Shown here: piece after piece, positions 27,183-35,219 of the stretch
Numbering within the stretch: the first letter of the stretch is position 1
Layout: every line of letters starts with the position of its first letter
Source of the DNA: Wocania_A spongiicola
GTDB taxonomy: Bacteria; Bacteroidota; Bacteroidia; Flavobacteriales; Flavobacteriaceae
Length of the DNA: 64,000 nucleotides
Direction: 5' to 3'
Assembly (NCBI RefSeq): GCF_023502325.1
Contig: NZ_JAMFLZ010000007.1
Coordinates: 118,569 to 182,568 of the forward strand
Notes under the pieces: generated by a model
Seen by the model: the letters and a program-made list of their open reading frames with translations, nothing else
Databases searched by the model: none
What the model was told of the DNA's origin: nothing
Made by a program: the position numbers and the translations under genes

Positions 27183-28283
27183 TTATTTTATTAACATATC
27201 TGGAGTTGCAACTGTTCTGAATCCAATATGCTCAGATGAAGAATCTGTACTAGAACCCATTCTTGATGAAATCCTGTAACTAGCACAATACGTATAACTA
27301 CACAAAAAAGAACCTCCTTTTATAACTTTTTCTTGTACATATGGGTTGCTAGGATTGTATGCTTTATTAGCGCCTTTAGGGTTAATGGTTGGTGTATTAG
27401 TTGAGGCCAATTCTTGATAATAATTAACATTATACCAGTCTGTAGTCCACTCCCAAACATTACCTGCCATGTCGTATAACCCAAAACTGTTAGCTGGATA
27501 AGATTTTACTGGAGCACTCCTTTCGTAGCCATCTTCCAGAGTATTAAACACAGGGAATTCGCCCTCCCAACTATTAGCTTTTTTAGACAATAAACTAATG
27601 TCGTCGCCCCAAAAATAAGTAGTATTCGCTTTTTTTCCTCTTGCTGCATACTCCCATTCTGCTTCAGTTGGTAATCGTCTTCCTGCCCATTTACAATAGG
27701 CTTGTGCATCTTCAAAAGAAATATGTGTTACTGGGTGATTTTCTTTTCCTTCTAATGAAGAATTAACACCACTTGGATGTTTCCAATTTACACCAATAGC
27801 CCATCGCCACCATTGAGAAAAATCATATAAGTTAGGAACTGATGTTTTTGTCTTTTTAAACATTAAAGATCCTGGTTGCAAAATAGTATCATGAGGTTTT
27901 GGTGTTCCTTCAGGTAACTGTTTTTTCATCTCCTCCCAATCAATTTCTCTTTCTGCTACAGTTATATAGCCCGTTTCATCAACAAACTTTGAAAACTGAG
28001 CATTAGTTACTTCAGTTATATCCATAAAAAACCCATCTATACTTACTTTGTGTTGAGGTTTTTCATGCATCATAGCGATTTCATCATGAGGAACAGCTCC
28101 TTGTAAAAAAGACCCAGCAGGAATCCAAATCATGCCCTTTGGAGGCTTATTAATTATGCTATCTATTTTACTAGCCTGTATTTTGCTATTGTTTATTTCA
28201 GTTTTACTAGAGTTTTTTTCCTTACAGTTTAAAAAAGCAACAAAACAAAGGCAAATTATAGCGCTATAAATATTAGTTTTCAT
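27183..28283 (-). CDS. Formylglycine-generating enzyme (sulfatase-maturating, SUMF1 type)
   Basis: A 366-aa FGE-sulfatase domain protein that should convert the active-site Cys of a type I sulfatase to formylglycine using O2 and copper. The opening GMIWIPAGSFLQGA, the middle VTHISFEDAQAYCKWAGRRLPTE and the end GGSFLCSYTYC...SEHIGFRTV are typical. Both redox cysteines are present (Cys328 and Cys333, spacing Cys-x4-Cys in front of YR), separating it from the many FGE-like proteins that lack them. The N-terminus ends in a lipobox-like AFLNC (Cys20), so it is probably exported. That would put maturation of the sulfatase in the periplasm. It is divergent from the sulfatase at 28385, which is its likely client. 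Confidence 0.93.
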   Translation of the reverse strand: MKTNIYSAIICLCFVAFLNCKEKNSSKTEINNSKIQASKIDSIINKPPKGMIWIPAGSFLQGAVPHDEIAMMHEKPQHKVSIDGFFMDITEVTNAQFSKFVDETGYITVAEREIDWEEMKKQLPEGTPKPHDTILQPGSLMFKKTKTSVPNLYDFSQWWRWAIGVNWKHPSGVNSSLEGKENHPVTHISFEDAQAYCKWAGRRLPTEAEWEYAARGKKANTTYFWGDDISLLSKKANSWEGEFPVFNTLEDGYERSAPVKSYPANSFGLYDMAGNVWEWTTDWYNVNYYQELASTNTPTINPKGANKAYNPSNPYVQEKVIKGGSFLCSYTYCASYRISSRMGSSTDSSSEHIGFRTVATPDMLIK

Positions 28284-28330
28284 TAAGTTTTGGTAAAAAT
28301 TAACTGTAAAAATATTAATTTACTTTTACT

Positions 28331-28359
28331 AAGCCTTTATGTTTTAGAGATAAAGGCTT
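28331..28359. promoter_or_regulatory. Inverted repeat in the divergent FGE/sulfatase promoter region
   Basis: Perfect 10-bp arms AAGCCTTTAT and ATAAAGGCTT separated by 9 bases, placed about midway in the 101-base region between the two divergent start codons. It may be an operator controlling both genes or a leader hairpin. No T-run follows that would make it a convincing terminator. Confidence 0.4.
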
Positions 28360-28384
28360 TAATTTGTGAATTACTATGTTATAA

Positions 28385-29959
28385 ATGACACACACAATGC
28401 TAAAAACCAAGTACATTTTTTTCGCTTTTTTAATTTCATTTTATTTTTCTTCTTGTAATAAGAAAGAAAAGCAAACTAATAGAAACCCTGCAAAACCTAA
28501 CATTATCTATATTTTAGCTGATGATTTAGGTTATGCTGAATTAGGAGCTTATGGTCAAGAAAAGATTGAAACTCCTAATATTGACGCTTTGGCTAAAAAC
28601 GGCTTAATGTTTACCCAACACTATTCTGGTGCTCCTGTATGTGCTCCAGCTAGGGCATCATTACTTACAGGGAAACATTTAGGACATTCCTATATTAGAG
28701 GAAATGATGAATGGCGAGATAGAGGAAAAGTTTGGGATTATCGTGAAATGGCAAAAGACTCAACTCTAGAGGGTCAACGCCCTTTACCAAAAAACACTGT
28801 AACTATTGCTAAATTATTACAAGAGTCTGGTTATGCTACAGGAATTGTTGGGAAATGGGGTTTAGGCGCTCCAAACACCCATTCGTTACCAAATCATATG
28901 GGCTTTGATTACTTTTTTGGGTATAACTGTCAACGTCAAGCGCACACATACACACCTTTGCATTTATATGAAAATGAAATAAGATATCATTTAGCAAACG
29001 ATACTGTTGCTCCGAACGAAAAATTAGAGAAAGGTGCAAACCCTAATGATCTTGCTAGCTATAAAAAGTATACACAGCCCTATTATGCTCCAGAAGTTTC
29101 GTTTGATAAAATGATCAACTTTATTGATTCTAATAAAAATAAGCCTTTCTTTTTATATTGGGCATCTCCTATTCCGCATGTACCATTACAAGCTCCAAAA
29201 AAATGGGTGGATTATTACGTTGATAAATTTGGAGAAGAACCTCCTTATATTGGCAACAAAGGATATTTTCCTAATCGTTATCCTAAAGCTACTTATGCCG
29301 CAATGATATCTTATTTAGATGAAAAAGTAGGTAATCTTATAGCTCACTTAAAATCGATTGATGAATATGATAATACGCTTATTATTTTTACCTCAGACAA
29401 TGGTCCAAGTTACGCAGGCGGAGCAGATCCTATTTGGTTTAACAGTGCCAAGCCATTTAATGGCGAATACGGAAGAGGCAAAGGTTTTGTTTACGAAGGC
29501 GGTATTCGTGTTCCTATGATTGCTTCATGGGAAGGAAAAATTAAACCAAGTACTTCCACAAATCATATTTCTGGGTTTTACGATGTAATGGCTACTCTTT
29601 GTGACGTTGCTCAAATTGAGAGTCCTAAGGATACTGATGGGATTAGTTTTTACAATACTTTAATTCAAAAAGACAAACAAAAAACTCATGACTATATGTA
29701 TTGGGAATTCCCTGAATATAATGGGCAAGTTGCTATTCGACAAGGAAAATGGAAATTTGTGTGGCCAAATATTAAAAAAGGTAATACAGATGTTGAGCTT
29801 TACAATCTTGATGAAGATCTTTTAGAAAAGAATAACATAGCAAAAGACCATCCAGAACTCATAGAGCGTTTTTATAAAATCATTAAAAAAGAACACACCA
29901 CGCCTGAAATTGATAAATTTAAAATTGAAGCTTTAGAAAACATTATTAATTCTAAATAA
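28385..29959 (+). CDS. Type I (Cys-type) sulfatase, exported lipoprotein
   Basis: A 524-aa arylsulfatase-superfamily enzyme that removes sulfate esters. The formylglycine site is CAPAR (Cys86, then x-Pro-Ala-Arg) in SGAPVCAPARASLLTGKH; the third position is Ala instead of the commoner Ser, which known FGEs tolerate. Calcium ligands appear in ADDLGYAELG near 43 and TSDNGPSYAGG near 338. A lipobox-like FYFSSC (Cys24) follows the signal sequence. A second ATG at 28397 gives a more normal signal peptide (MLKTKYIFFAF) and may be the true start. Substrate is unknown; the FucP transporter and sialidase nearby suggest a sulfated glycan. Confidence 0.93.
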   Translation: MTHTMLKTKYIFFAFLISFYFSSCNKKEKQTNRNPAKPNIIYILADDLGYAELGAYGQEKIETPNIDALAKNGLMFTQHYSGAPVCAPARASLLTGKHLGHSYIRGNDEWRDRGKVWDYREMAKDSTLEGQRPLPKNTVTIAKLLQESGYATGIVGKWGLGAPNTHSLPNHMGFDYFFGYNCQRQAHTYTPLHLYENEIRYHLANDTVAPNEKLEKGANPNDLASYKKYTQPYYAPEVSFDKMINFIDSNKNKPFFLYWASPIPHVPLQAPKKWVDYYVDKFGEEPPYIGNKGYFPNRYPKATYAAMISYLDEKVGNLIAHLKSIDEYDNTLIIFTSDNGPSYAGGADPIWFNSAKPFNGEYGRGKGFVYEGGIRVPMIASWEGKIKPSTSTNHISGFYDVMATLCDVAQIESPKDTDGISFYNTLIQKDKQKTHDYMYWEFPEYNGQVAIRQGKWKFVWPNIKKGNTDVELYNLDEDLLEKNNIAKDHPELIERFYKIIKKEHTTPEIDKFKIEALENIINSK

Positions 29960-29985
29960 TACATTTCTAAACCTTAGGTTTTATT

Positions 29986-29993
29986 TACCTTTG
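29986..29993 (+). promoter_or_regulatory. -7 element upstream of yicC-gmk-nadD
   Basis: TACCTTTG fits the TAnnTTTG consensus and lies 22 bases before the yicC start codon. No good -33 box is seen at the usual distance. Confidence 0.45.
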
Positions 29994-30015
29994 TGCAACT
30001 TAATATATTTGGAAT

Positions 30016-30873
30016 ATGATACATTCAATGACAGGTTATGGAAAATCTGTATTGCAATTACCAACAAAAAAAATTACTGTTGAGCTTAAATCTTTAAACA
30101 GTAAAAACCTTGATTTAAACGCTCGAATGCCCTCAATTTATAGAGAAAAAGAACTTGCTATAAGAAAACTTCTTGCTAAAAAATTAGAGCGTGGTAAAAT
30201 AGATTTTTCAATTTATGTTGAAACCACAGCTGAAGATACTTCAACCCAAATTAATGCGCCTGTTGTTAAACAATATATTAATCAATTAAAAAATGTAGTT
30301 GAGGGTAATGATGTAGATTTTCTTAAAATGGCTGTTCGTTTTCCTGATGCACTAAATACGGTAAGAGAGGAAATTGATGAGAATGAATGGAAGCATATTG
30401 AGGCAGAAATTGAAAACGCAATTACGGGCTTGAACCAACATAGGTTAAACGAAGGTGAAGTTTTAGAATTAGATTTTAATAATCGTATCAATAACATTGG
30501 TGAAATTCTTGAAGAAATCATTAAAATTGACCCAGAACGTGTTGAGGCTGTACGCGAACGATTGCTTAAAGGTGTTGAAGACTTAAAAGAAAAATACGAC
30601 GAAAATCGTTTCGAGCAGGAACTCGTATACTATATTGAAAAGTTTGATATTACTGAAGAAAAAGTACGTTTAAAAAATCATTTAAATTATTTTACAGAGT
30701 GCTTAAACTCTAAAGATTCTAATGGGAAAAAATTAGGATTTATAAGCCAAGAAATGGGAAGAGAAATAAATACTATTGGCTCAAAAAGTAATTACGCACC
30801 CATGCAACAACTAGTGGTACAAATGAAAGACGAGCTCGAAAAAATCAAAGAGCAATTGTTGAACGTACTTTAA
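30016..30873 (+). CDS. yicC: YicC family endoribonuclease-like protein
   Basis: A 285-aa cytosolic protein. It has the YicC N-terminal domain (MIHSMTGYGKS... and VELKSLNSKNLDLN, about 1-150) and the DUF1732 C-terminal domain (about 200-285), which ends in the conserved QEMGREINTIGSKSN and MKDELEKIKEQLLNVL. Family members in E. coli and others cleave RNA. It is the first gene of the yicC-gmk-nadD operon, an order conserved in Bacteroidota. The gap to gmk is 12 bases. Confidence 0.94.
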   Translation: MIHSMTGYGKSVLQLPTKKITVELKSLNSKNLDLNARMPSIYREKELAIRKLLAKKLERGKIDFSIYVETTAEDTSTQINAPVVKQYINQLKNVVEGNDVDFLKMAVRFPDALNTVREEIDENEWKHIEAEIENAITGLNQHRLNEGEVLELDFNNRINNIGEILEEIIKIDPERVEAVRERLLKGVEDLKEKYDENRFEQELVYYIEKFDITEEKVRLKNHLNYFTECLNSKDSNGKKLGFISQEMGREINTIGSKSNYAPMQQLVVQMKDELEKIKEQLLNVL

Positions 30874-30885
30874 AATTTAATACTA

Positions 30886-31476
30886 TTGATTAAAGATAAC
30901 AACAACAAAAAGGGCAAACTTATCGTGTTTTCGGCACCGTCTGGTTCTGGCAAAACAACTATTGTAAGGCATCTATTAGGTGTTGAAAGTTTGAATTTAG
31001 AGTTTTCGATTTCGGCAACATCAAGAGAAAAGCGCGGTGAAGAAGAGCACGAAAAAGATTATTATTTTCTTTCAGCTAAGGCATTTAAAAGCAAAATAAA
31101 AAACGATGAGTTTTTAGAGTGGGAAGAAGTATATCGCGATAATTTTTATGGTACTTTAAAAACTGAAGTGGAACGTATTTGGGCAAAAGGCAAACACGTT
31201 ATTTTTGATATTGATGTATCGGGAGGACTACGTATTAAGCGAAAATTTCCTGAAGAAACACTAGCTATATTTGTAAAACCCCCAAGTATAGATGAGCTTA
31301 AAATAAGATTAAAAAAACGCAAAACTGAAACCGAGGACAAGATAAATATGCGCATTGCAAAAGCATCTGCAGAATTAGCAACAGCACCTTTATTTGACGT
31401 TATAATTGAAAATGACAATTTAGAAAAAGCGCTTCACGAAGCCGAAGTTTTAATTAGTAATTTTATATCCAAATAA
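30886..31476 (+). CDS. gmk: Guanylate kinase
   Basis: Phosphorylates GMP to GDP with ATP. 196 aa. The P-loop APSGSGKTT lies at about 17-25, the GMP-binding segment SATSREKRGEEEHEKDYYF follows at about 42-60, and YGTLKTEVERIW is standard. No ATG exists in frame upstream of the conserved GKLIVFSAPSG. The start is therefore taken as TTG at 30886, 12 bases after the yicC stop; an ATT further in is the only other idea. A rare start codon for this gene is notable. Confidence 0.95.
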   Translation: MIKDNNNKKGKLIVFSAPSGSGKTTIVRHLLGVESLNLEFSISATSREKRGEEEHEKDYYFLSAKAFKSKIKNDEFLEWEEVYRDNFYGTLKTEVERIWAKGKHVIFDIDVSGGLRIKRKFPEETLAIFVKPPSIDELKIRLKKRKTETEDKINMRIAKASAELATAPLFDVIIENDNLEKALHEAEVLISNFISK

Positions 31477-31502
31477 TTATCGGAACTTAAAAAAGTATCA
31501 TT

Positions 31503-32081
31503 ATGAACATTGGATTGTATTTTGGTTCTTTTAACCCAATACATATTGGGCATCTTGTAATTGCTAATCATTTGGTAGAACATAGCAATTTAGACCAAAT
31601 ATGGTTTGTAGTAACACCACACAATCCGTTTAAAAAAAAGAGTAGCTTACTTGATAACTATCAGCGCTTAGAAATGGTTTATCGCGCCACAAAAGATTAT
31701 AGTAAACTAAAACCAAGCGATATAGAGTTTAATTTACCTCAACCGAATTACACCATTAACACACTAACATATTTACAAGAAAAATATCCCGATTATAAGT
31801 TTTCTTTAATTATGGGCGAAGACAATTTAAAGAGTTTTCATAAATGGAAAAATTATGAATTAATACTCCAAAATCACCATATTTACATTTACCCAAGAAT
31901 ATCTAAAGGGCAAATTGAAACTCAATTTGATAATCATAAAAAAATACATCATGTTGAAGCACCTATAATGGAATTGTCTTCAACCTTTATTCGTAAGGCT
32001 ATTAAAGCGGGAAAAAACATTCAGCCAATGCTTCCTCAACATGTATGGGAGTATTTAGATGAAATGAATTTTTACAAGTAA
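31503..32081 (+). CDS. nadD: Nicotinate-nucleotide adenylyltransferase
   Basis: Transfers AMP to nicotinate mononucleotide in NAD biosynthesis. 192 aa, normal. LYFGSFNPIHIGHLVIA carries the nucleotidyltransferase GSFNPxHxGH motif at about 7-16, and the ATP-binding SSTFIRKAIKAGK motif lies near 160. Third gene in the yicC-gmk-nadD operon. Confidence 0.96.
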   Translation: MNIGLYFGSFNPIHIGHLVIANHLVEHSNLDQIWFVVTPHNPFKKKSSLLDNYQRLEMVYRATKDYSKLKPSDIEFNLPQPNYTINTLTYLQEKYPDYKFSLIMGEDNLKSFHKWKNYELILQNHHIYIYPRISKGQIETQFDNHKKIHHVEAPIMELSSTFIRKAIKAGKNIQPMLPQHVWEYLDEMNFYK

Positions 32082-32133
32082 TTCGTTTACGCAACCTTTT
32101 TATCTATTTCACATCTAATAATAAACCTTAGAC

Positions 32134-32532
32134 ATGAAAAACTCATCGCTTCTTTTATTTATACTTACAATTTGTTTATCATTAATGGCTTTTCAATGTG
32201 ATGAAGATGATACACCACTTACTCAGGAGGAAGAACGCGAACAGCTAAATATTTCTAAAAAAGCCATTGAAGATTTAGTTGCCACATCTGTATGCAACGA
32301 GAATACCGAATGTAAATCTATAGCATTTGGAAGTAAACCCTGCGGAGGCCCATGGAGTTATTTAATATATACAACTTCAATTGATACAGAAAAGCTTAAA
32401 TTATGGGTTGAGGATTACAATAAAAGAGAAGCCGAGTTTAATACTCAATGGGGTGCCATTTCAGATTGTGGAATAACGAATCCTCCATCAAGCATAAATT
32501 GCGAAAATAACGTCTGTATTCCTGTATATTAA
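32134..32532 (+). CDS. Cys-rich exported protein, 132 aa, unknown function
   Basis: A signal sequence (MKNSSLLLFILTICLSLMA) is followed by FQCDEDD, a cysteine with an acidic run that in flavobacterial lipoproteins often follows the lipidation site, although AFQC is not a canonical lipobox. The mature part has about six further cysteines: SVCNENTEC, KPCGGPWSYL, DCG, NCENNVC. That pattern implies two or three disulfides in the periplasm or at the surface. The KPCGGP motif recurs, from memory, in small secreted proteins of several phyla. No function is known. It sits between nadD and plsC with short gaps. Confidence 0.7.
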   Translation: MKNSSLLLFILTICLSLMAFQCDEDDTPLTQEEEREQLNISKKAIEDLVATSVCNENTECKSIAFGSKPCGGPWSYLIYTTSIDTEKLKLWVEDYNKREAEFNTQWGAISDCGITNPPSSINCENNVCIPVY

Positions 32533-32558
32533 AACTAAGTTTTTATGTATTTTTGGGC

Positions 32559-33296
32559 ATGCTTAAACTATTGTCGTACCCACTAACTTTTCTCTATTAC
32601 TTAGCTTTTTTATTAACTTTAGTAATATTCCACCCTATCCAATGGTTTTGTTTTAATGTTTTCGGGTATCAAGCACACAAAAAAAGTGTAGATGCACTAC
32701 AGTTCTGGTTAATGCGTTGTGCAAATATTTTAGGAACTCGTTTTTCGTTTTATAACTCGCACAACATAGATACAAATCAACCTCTAATTATTGTTGCTAA
32801 TCATCAAAGTTTACACGATATATACCCATTAACTTGGTATATGCGAAAATATCATCCAAAATTCATAAGTAAAATAGAGTTAGGCAAAGGTATCCCAAGT
32901 GTATCGTATAATTTGCGTCATGGAGGAGCAGCTTTAATAGATAGAAAAAATCCAAGACAATCACTACCTGCTCTTATGAAATTTGGCGAATATATTGAAA
33001 CAAACAAAAGGAGTGCAGTAATTTTTCCCGAAGGGACGCGAAGTAAAAATGGCGTACCAAAACCTTTTCAAACTAAAGGTTTAGAAATTCTGTTTAAAAA
33101 AATCCCATCGGCTTTTGTAGTTCCTATTTCAATAAATAACTCCTGGGAAATAGTCCGTTTTGGTAAATTTCCTATGGGTCTAGGCACTCATATTACTTTT
33201 ACTGTTCATAAGCCCATAAAAGTTAGTACCTTTGAAAACAAACTAGATCTTATAAATAGTATTGAAACCACTATAAAAGATCATATCCACCCTTAA
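32559..33296 (+). CDS. 1-acyl-sn-glycerol-3-phosphate acyltransferase (PlsC family)
   Basis: Makes phosphatidic acid from lysophosphatidic acid at the inner membrane. The start is set at ATG 32559 (MLKLLSYPLTFLYYLAF) rather than a TTG two codons earlier; the protein is then 245 aa. An N-terminal membrane helix covers about 5-30. Acyltransferase motif I is NHQSLHD (His-x4-Asp), motif III is FPEGTRS, and a VPISI segment (motif IV region) follows. It is next to an acyl-ACP desaturase, so this short segment is about membrane lipid composition. Confidence 0.92.
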   Translation: MLKLLSYPLTFLYYLAFLLTLVIFHPIQWFCFNVFGYQAHKKSVDALQFWLMRCANILGTRFSFYNSHNIDTNQPLIIVANHQSLHDIYPLTWYMRKYHPKFISKIELGKGIPSVSYNLRHGGAALIDRKNPRQSLPALMKFGEYIETNKRSAVIFPEGTRSKNGVPKPFQTKGLEILFKKIPSAFVVPISINNSWEIVRFGKFPMGLGTHITFTVHKPIKVSTFENKLDLINSIETTIKDHIHP

Positions 33297-33305
33297 AAAA
33301 TATAG

Positions 33306-34298
33306 ATGTCGTTAAAAAACGTACGATTAGAAGTGATGCAGTTTTTAGAAAAAGATGTTGAATCACTTATAGAAAAATACTTAATTCCGATTGAAAAAAT
33401 ATGGCAACCCTCAGATTTTCTACCGAACTCTGAAGGCGATAATTTTTTTGAAGAGGTTAAAGAAATTAGAGAACTCTCAAAAGAGTTACCTTATGATTTT
33501 TGGGTGGTTTTAGTTGGTGATATGATTACTGAAGAAGCTTTACCAACTTACGAATCATGGCTTATGGATGTTGAAGGTGTAAACCAAGTAGACAGAGAAA
33601 ACGCTTGGGGTAAATGGGTACGCCATTGGACTGGTGAAGAAAATCGTCATGGTGATGTACTTAATAAATACCTATACTTATCTGGTCGTGTAAATATGCG
33701 CGAAGTAGAAAAAACCACACAGTATCTTATTGCAGATGGTTTTGATATTGGCACAGATAGAGATCCTTATAAAAACTTTGTATATACTAGTTTTCAAGAA
33801 TTAGCTACATATATATCTCATAATCGAGTGGCTAAAATTGCAAAGAAAAGTGGCAATAAACAATTAGGAAAAATGTGCCAAATTATATCTGGTGATGAAA
33901 TGAGGCACCACCATGCATATTCTGAGTTTGTTGAACGTATTTTTAAAGTGGATCCAAGCCAAATGATGATGGCATTTCATTATATGATGAAACAAAAAAT
34001 TACTATGCCAGCTGTATTTTTAAGAGAATCTGGAGGTAAAATTGGAACTGCTTTCGAAGAGTTTTCAAATACTGCGCAACGTATTGGGGTTTATACTTCA
34101 AAAGACTATGTTGATATATTACAAAAATTAATTGATCGTTGGGAAATTGATAAAATTACCAATTTAACAGATGAAGCTGAAAAAGCAAGAGACTACTTAA
34201 TGAAGCTTCCAAGCAGAATGCTACGATTGGCTGACAGAATTAAAATTCCAGAAAACTCATTTGAGTTTAAATGGGTTGAGCCAGCAATAATTAAATAG
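33306..34298 (+). CDS. Acyl-ACP desaturase (ferritin-like di-iron)
   Basis: A 330-aa soluble di-iron desaturase of the plant stearoyl-ACP type, which introduces a cis double bond into acyl-ACP using O2 and ferredoxin. Metal-binding motifs are EENRH in TGEENRHGDVLNKYL near 110 and DEMRH in SGDEMRHHHAYSEF near 198, plus Glu residues in the preceding helices. The position of the new double bond (probably delta-9) cannot be read from sequence. It begins 9 bases after plsC, so they are co-expressed. A terminator follows. Confidence 0.93.
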   Translation: MSLKNVRLEVMQFLEKDVESLIEKYLIPIEKIWQPSDFLPNSEGDNFFEEVKEIRELSKELPYDFWVVLVGDMITEEALPTYESWLMDVEGVNQVDRENAWGKWVRHWTGEENRHGDVLNKYLYLSGRVNMREVEKTTQYLIADGFDIGTDRDPYKNFVYTSFQELATYISHNRVAKIAKKSGNKQLGKMCQIISGDEMRHHHAYSEFVERIFKVDPSQMMMAFHYMMKQKITMPAVFLRESGGKIGTAFEEFSNTAQRIGVYTSKDYVDILQKLIDRWEIDKITNLTDEAEKARDYLMKLPSRMLRLADRIKIPENSFEFKWVEPAIIK

Positions 34299-34326
34299 GT
34301 TATTAATTATATTTAATTTATAATGC

Positions 34327-34357
34327 AATTCCTTTCTTAATTGAAAGGAATTTTTAT
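34327..34357 (+). terminator. Rho-independent terminator after the desaturase gene
   Basis: Ten-bp stem AATTCCTTTC / GAAAGGAATT with a 6-base loop, followed by TTTTATTTTT. Directly precedes the HD hydrolase gene. Confidence 0.85.
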
Positions 34358-34366
34358 TTTTATGCT

Positions 34367-35026
34367 ATGCATACTTCTAAAGAAATAATAAATAAAACCA
34401 AAGCCTTTGTAAAAGAAACTCTTACTAATGCAGAAGGAGGGCATGATTGGTTTCACACCCTAAGAGTATATAATAACGCTATACATATCTCTAAAAATGA
34501 AAATGTAGATTCATTTGTTGTTCAATTGGGAGCCTTATTACACGACATTGCCGATAGCAAATTTTATGACGGCGACGATACTATTGGTCCAAAAATAGCT
34601 CGTGAATTTTTGTTTAAAATAAATGTAGATTCTACTGTTATAGAACATGTTGTAAACATAATCGAAAACATTTCTTTTAATAAATCGCTGGAAAAAGGGC
34701 AAAAGTTTAAATCCTTAGAATTAGATGTGATACAAGACGCAGACAGACTAGATGCTATTGGCGCTATTGGTATTGCTCGTTGCTTTAATTATGGGGGTTT
34801 TAAAAACAGAAAACTTTTTGATCCTTCAATAAAACCCAGTTTAAAAATGACTAAGGCTGAGTATAAAACCTCTACTTCTCCAACCATTAATCATTTTTAT
34901 GAAAAACTGTTACTTTTAAAAGATAAAATGAATACTAAAACTGGAAAAAGAATTGCTAAAGAACGCCATAACTATATGGTTGGTTTTCTAGATCAGTTTT
35001 ATAGCGAGTGGGATGGTAAAGTCTAG
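34367..35026 (+). CDS. HD domain phosphohydrolase
   Basis: A 219-aa cytosolic metal-dependent phosphohydrolase of the HD superfamily (YpgQ/YedJ-like). The ligand series is visible: His30 in HDWFHTLRV, His59-Asp60 in LLHDIADSK, and an Asp in IQDADRLDAIG near 128. Related proteins cleave nucleotides or small phosphate esters. Substrate unknown. It has its own unit after the terminator, and its end is convergent with a small minus-strand ORF. Confidence 0.9.
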   Translation: MHTSKEIINKTKAFVKETLTNAEGGHDWFHTLRVYNNAIHISKNENVDSFVVQLGALLHDIADSKFYDGDDTIGPKIAREFLFKINVDSTVIEHVVNIIENISFNKSLEKGQKFKSLELDVIQDADRLDAIGAIGIARCFNYGGFKNRKLFDPSIKPSLKMTKAEYKTSTSPTINHFYEKLLLLKDKMNTKTGKRIAKERHNYMVGFLDQFYSEWDGKV

Positions 35027-35041
35027 CTAAAACAGTATTAA

Positions 35042-35215
35042 TTAGTTCTCTTTTGCAATCTGTAATGCTGTAATCTTATATTCTAAAACAGCCAACTCTT
35101 CCCCTTTTTCAATAATTTGATCTGGAACTAAACAATCATTTGTATTAATAAAATTAAGTATTTCATTTCTTTTATGATAGTAGTACGCTAATGTATTGTC
35201 TATTTTATCCTCCAT
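35042..35215 (-). CDS. Small cytosolic protein, 57 aa, downstream of an AraC regulator
   Basis: An unlisted ORF from ATG 35215 to TAA 35042. The protein begins MEDKIDNTLAYYYHKRNEIL and ends with a charged helix, LAVLEYKITALQIAKEN. It is highly helical, charged and has no signal peptide or membrane segment. It starts 4 bases after the stop codon of the AraC-type gene, which strongly suggests translation from the same mRNA. No family recognised. It could be a partner or modulator of the regulator, but that is speculation. Confidence 0.6.
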   Translation of the reverse strand: MEDKIDNTLAYYYHKRNEILNFINTNDCLVPDQIIEKGEELAVLEYKITALQIAKEN

Positions 35216-35219
35216 GGCT

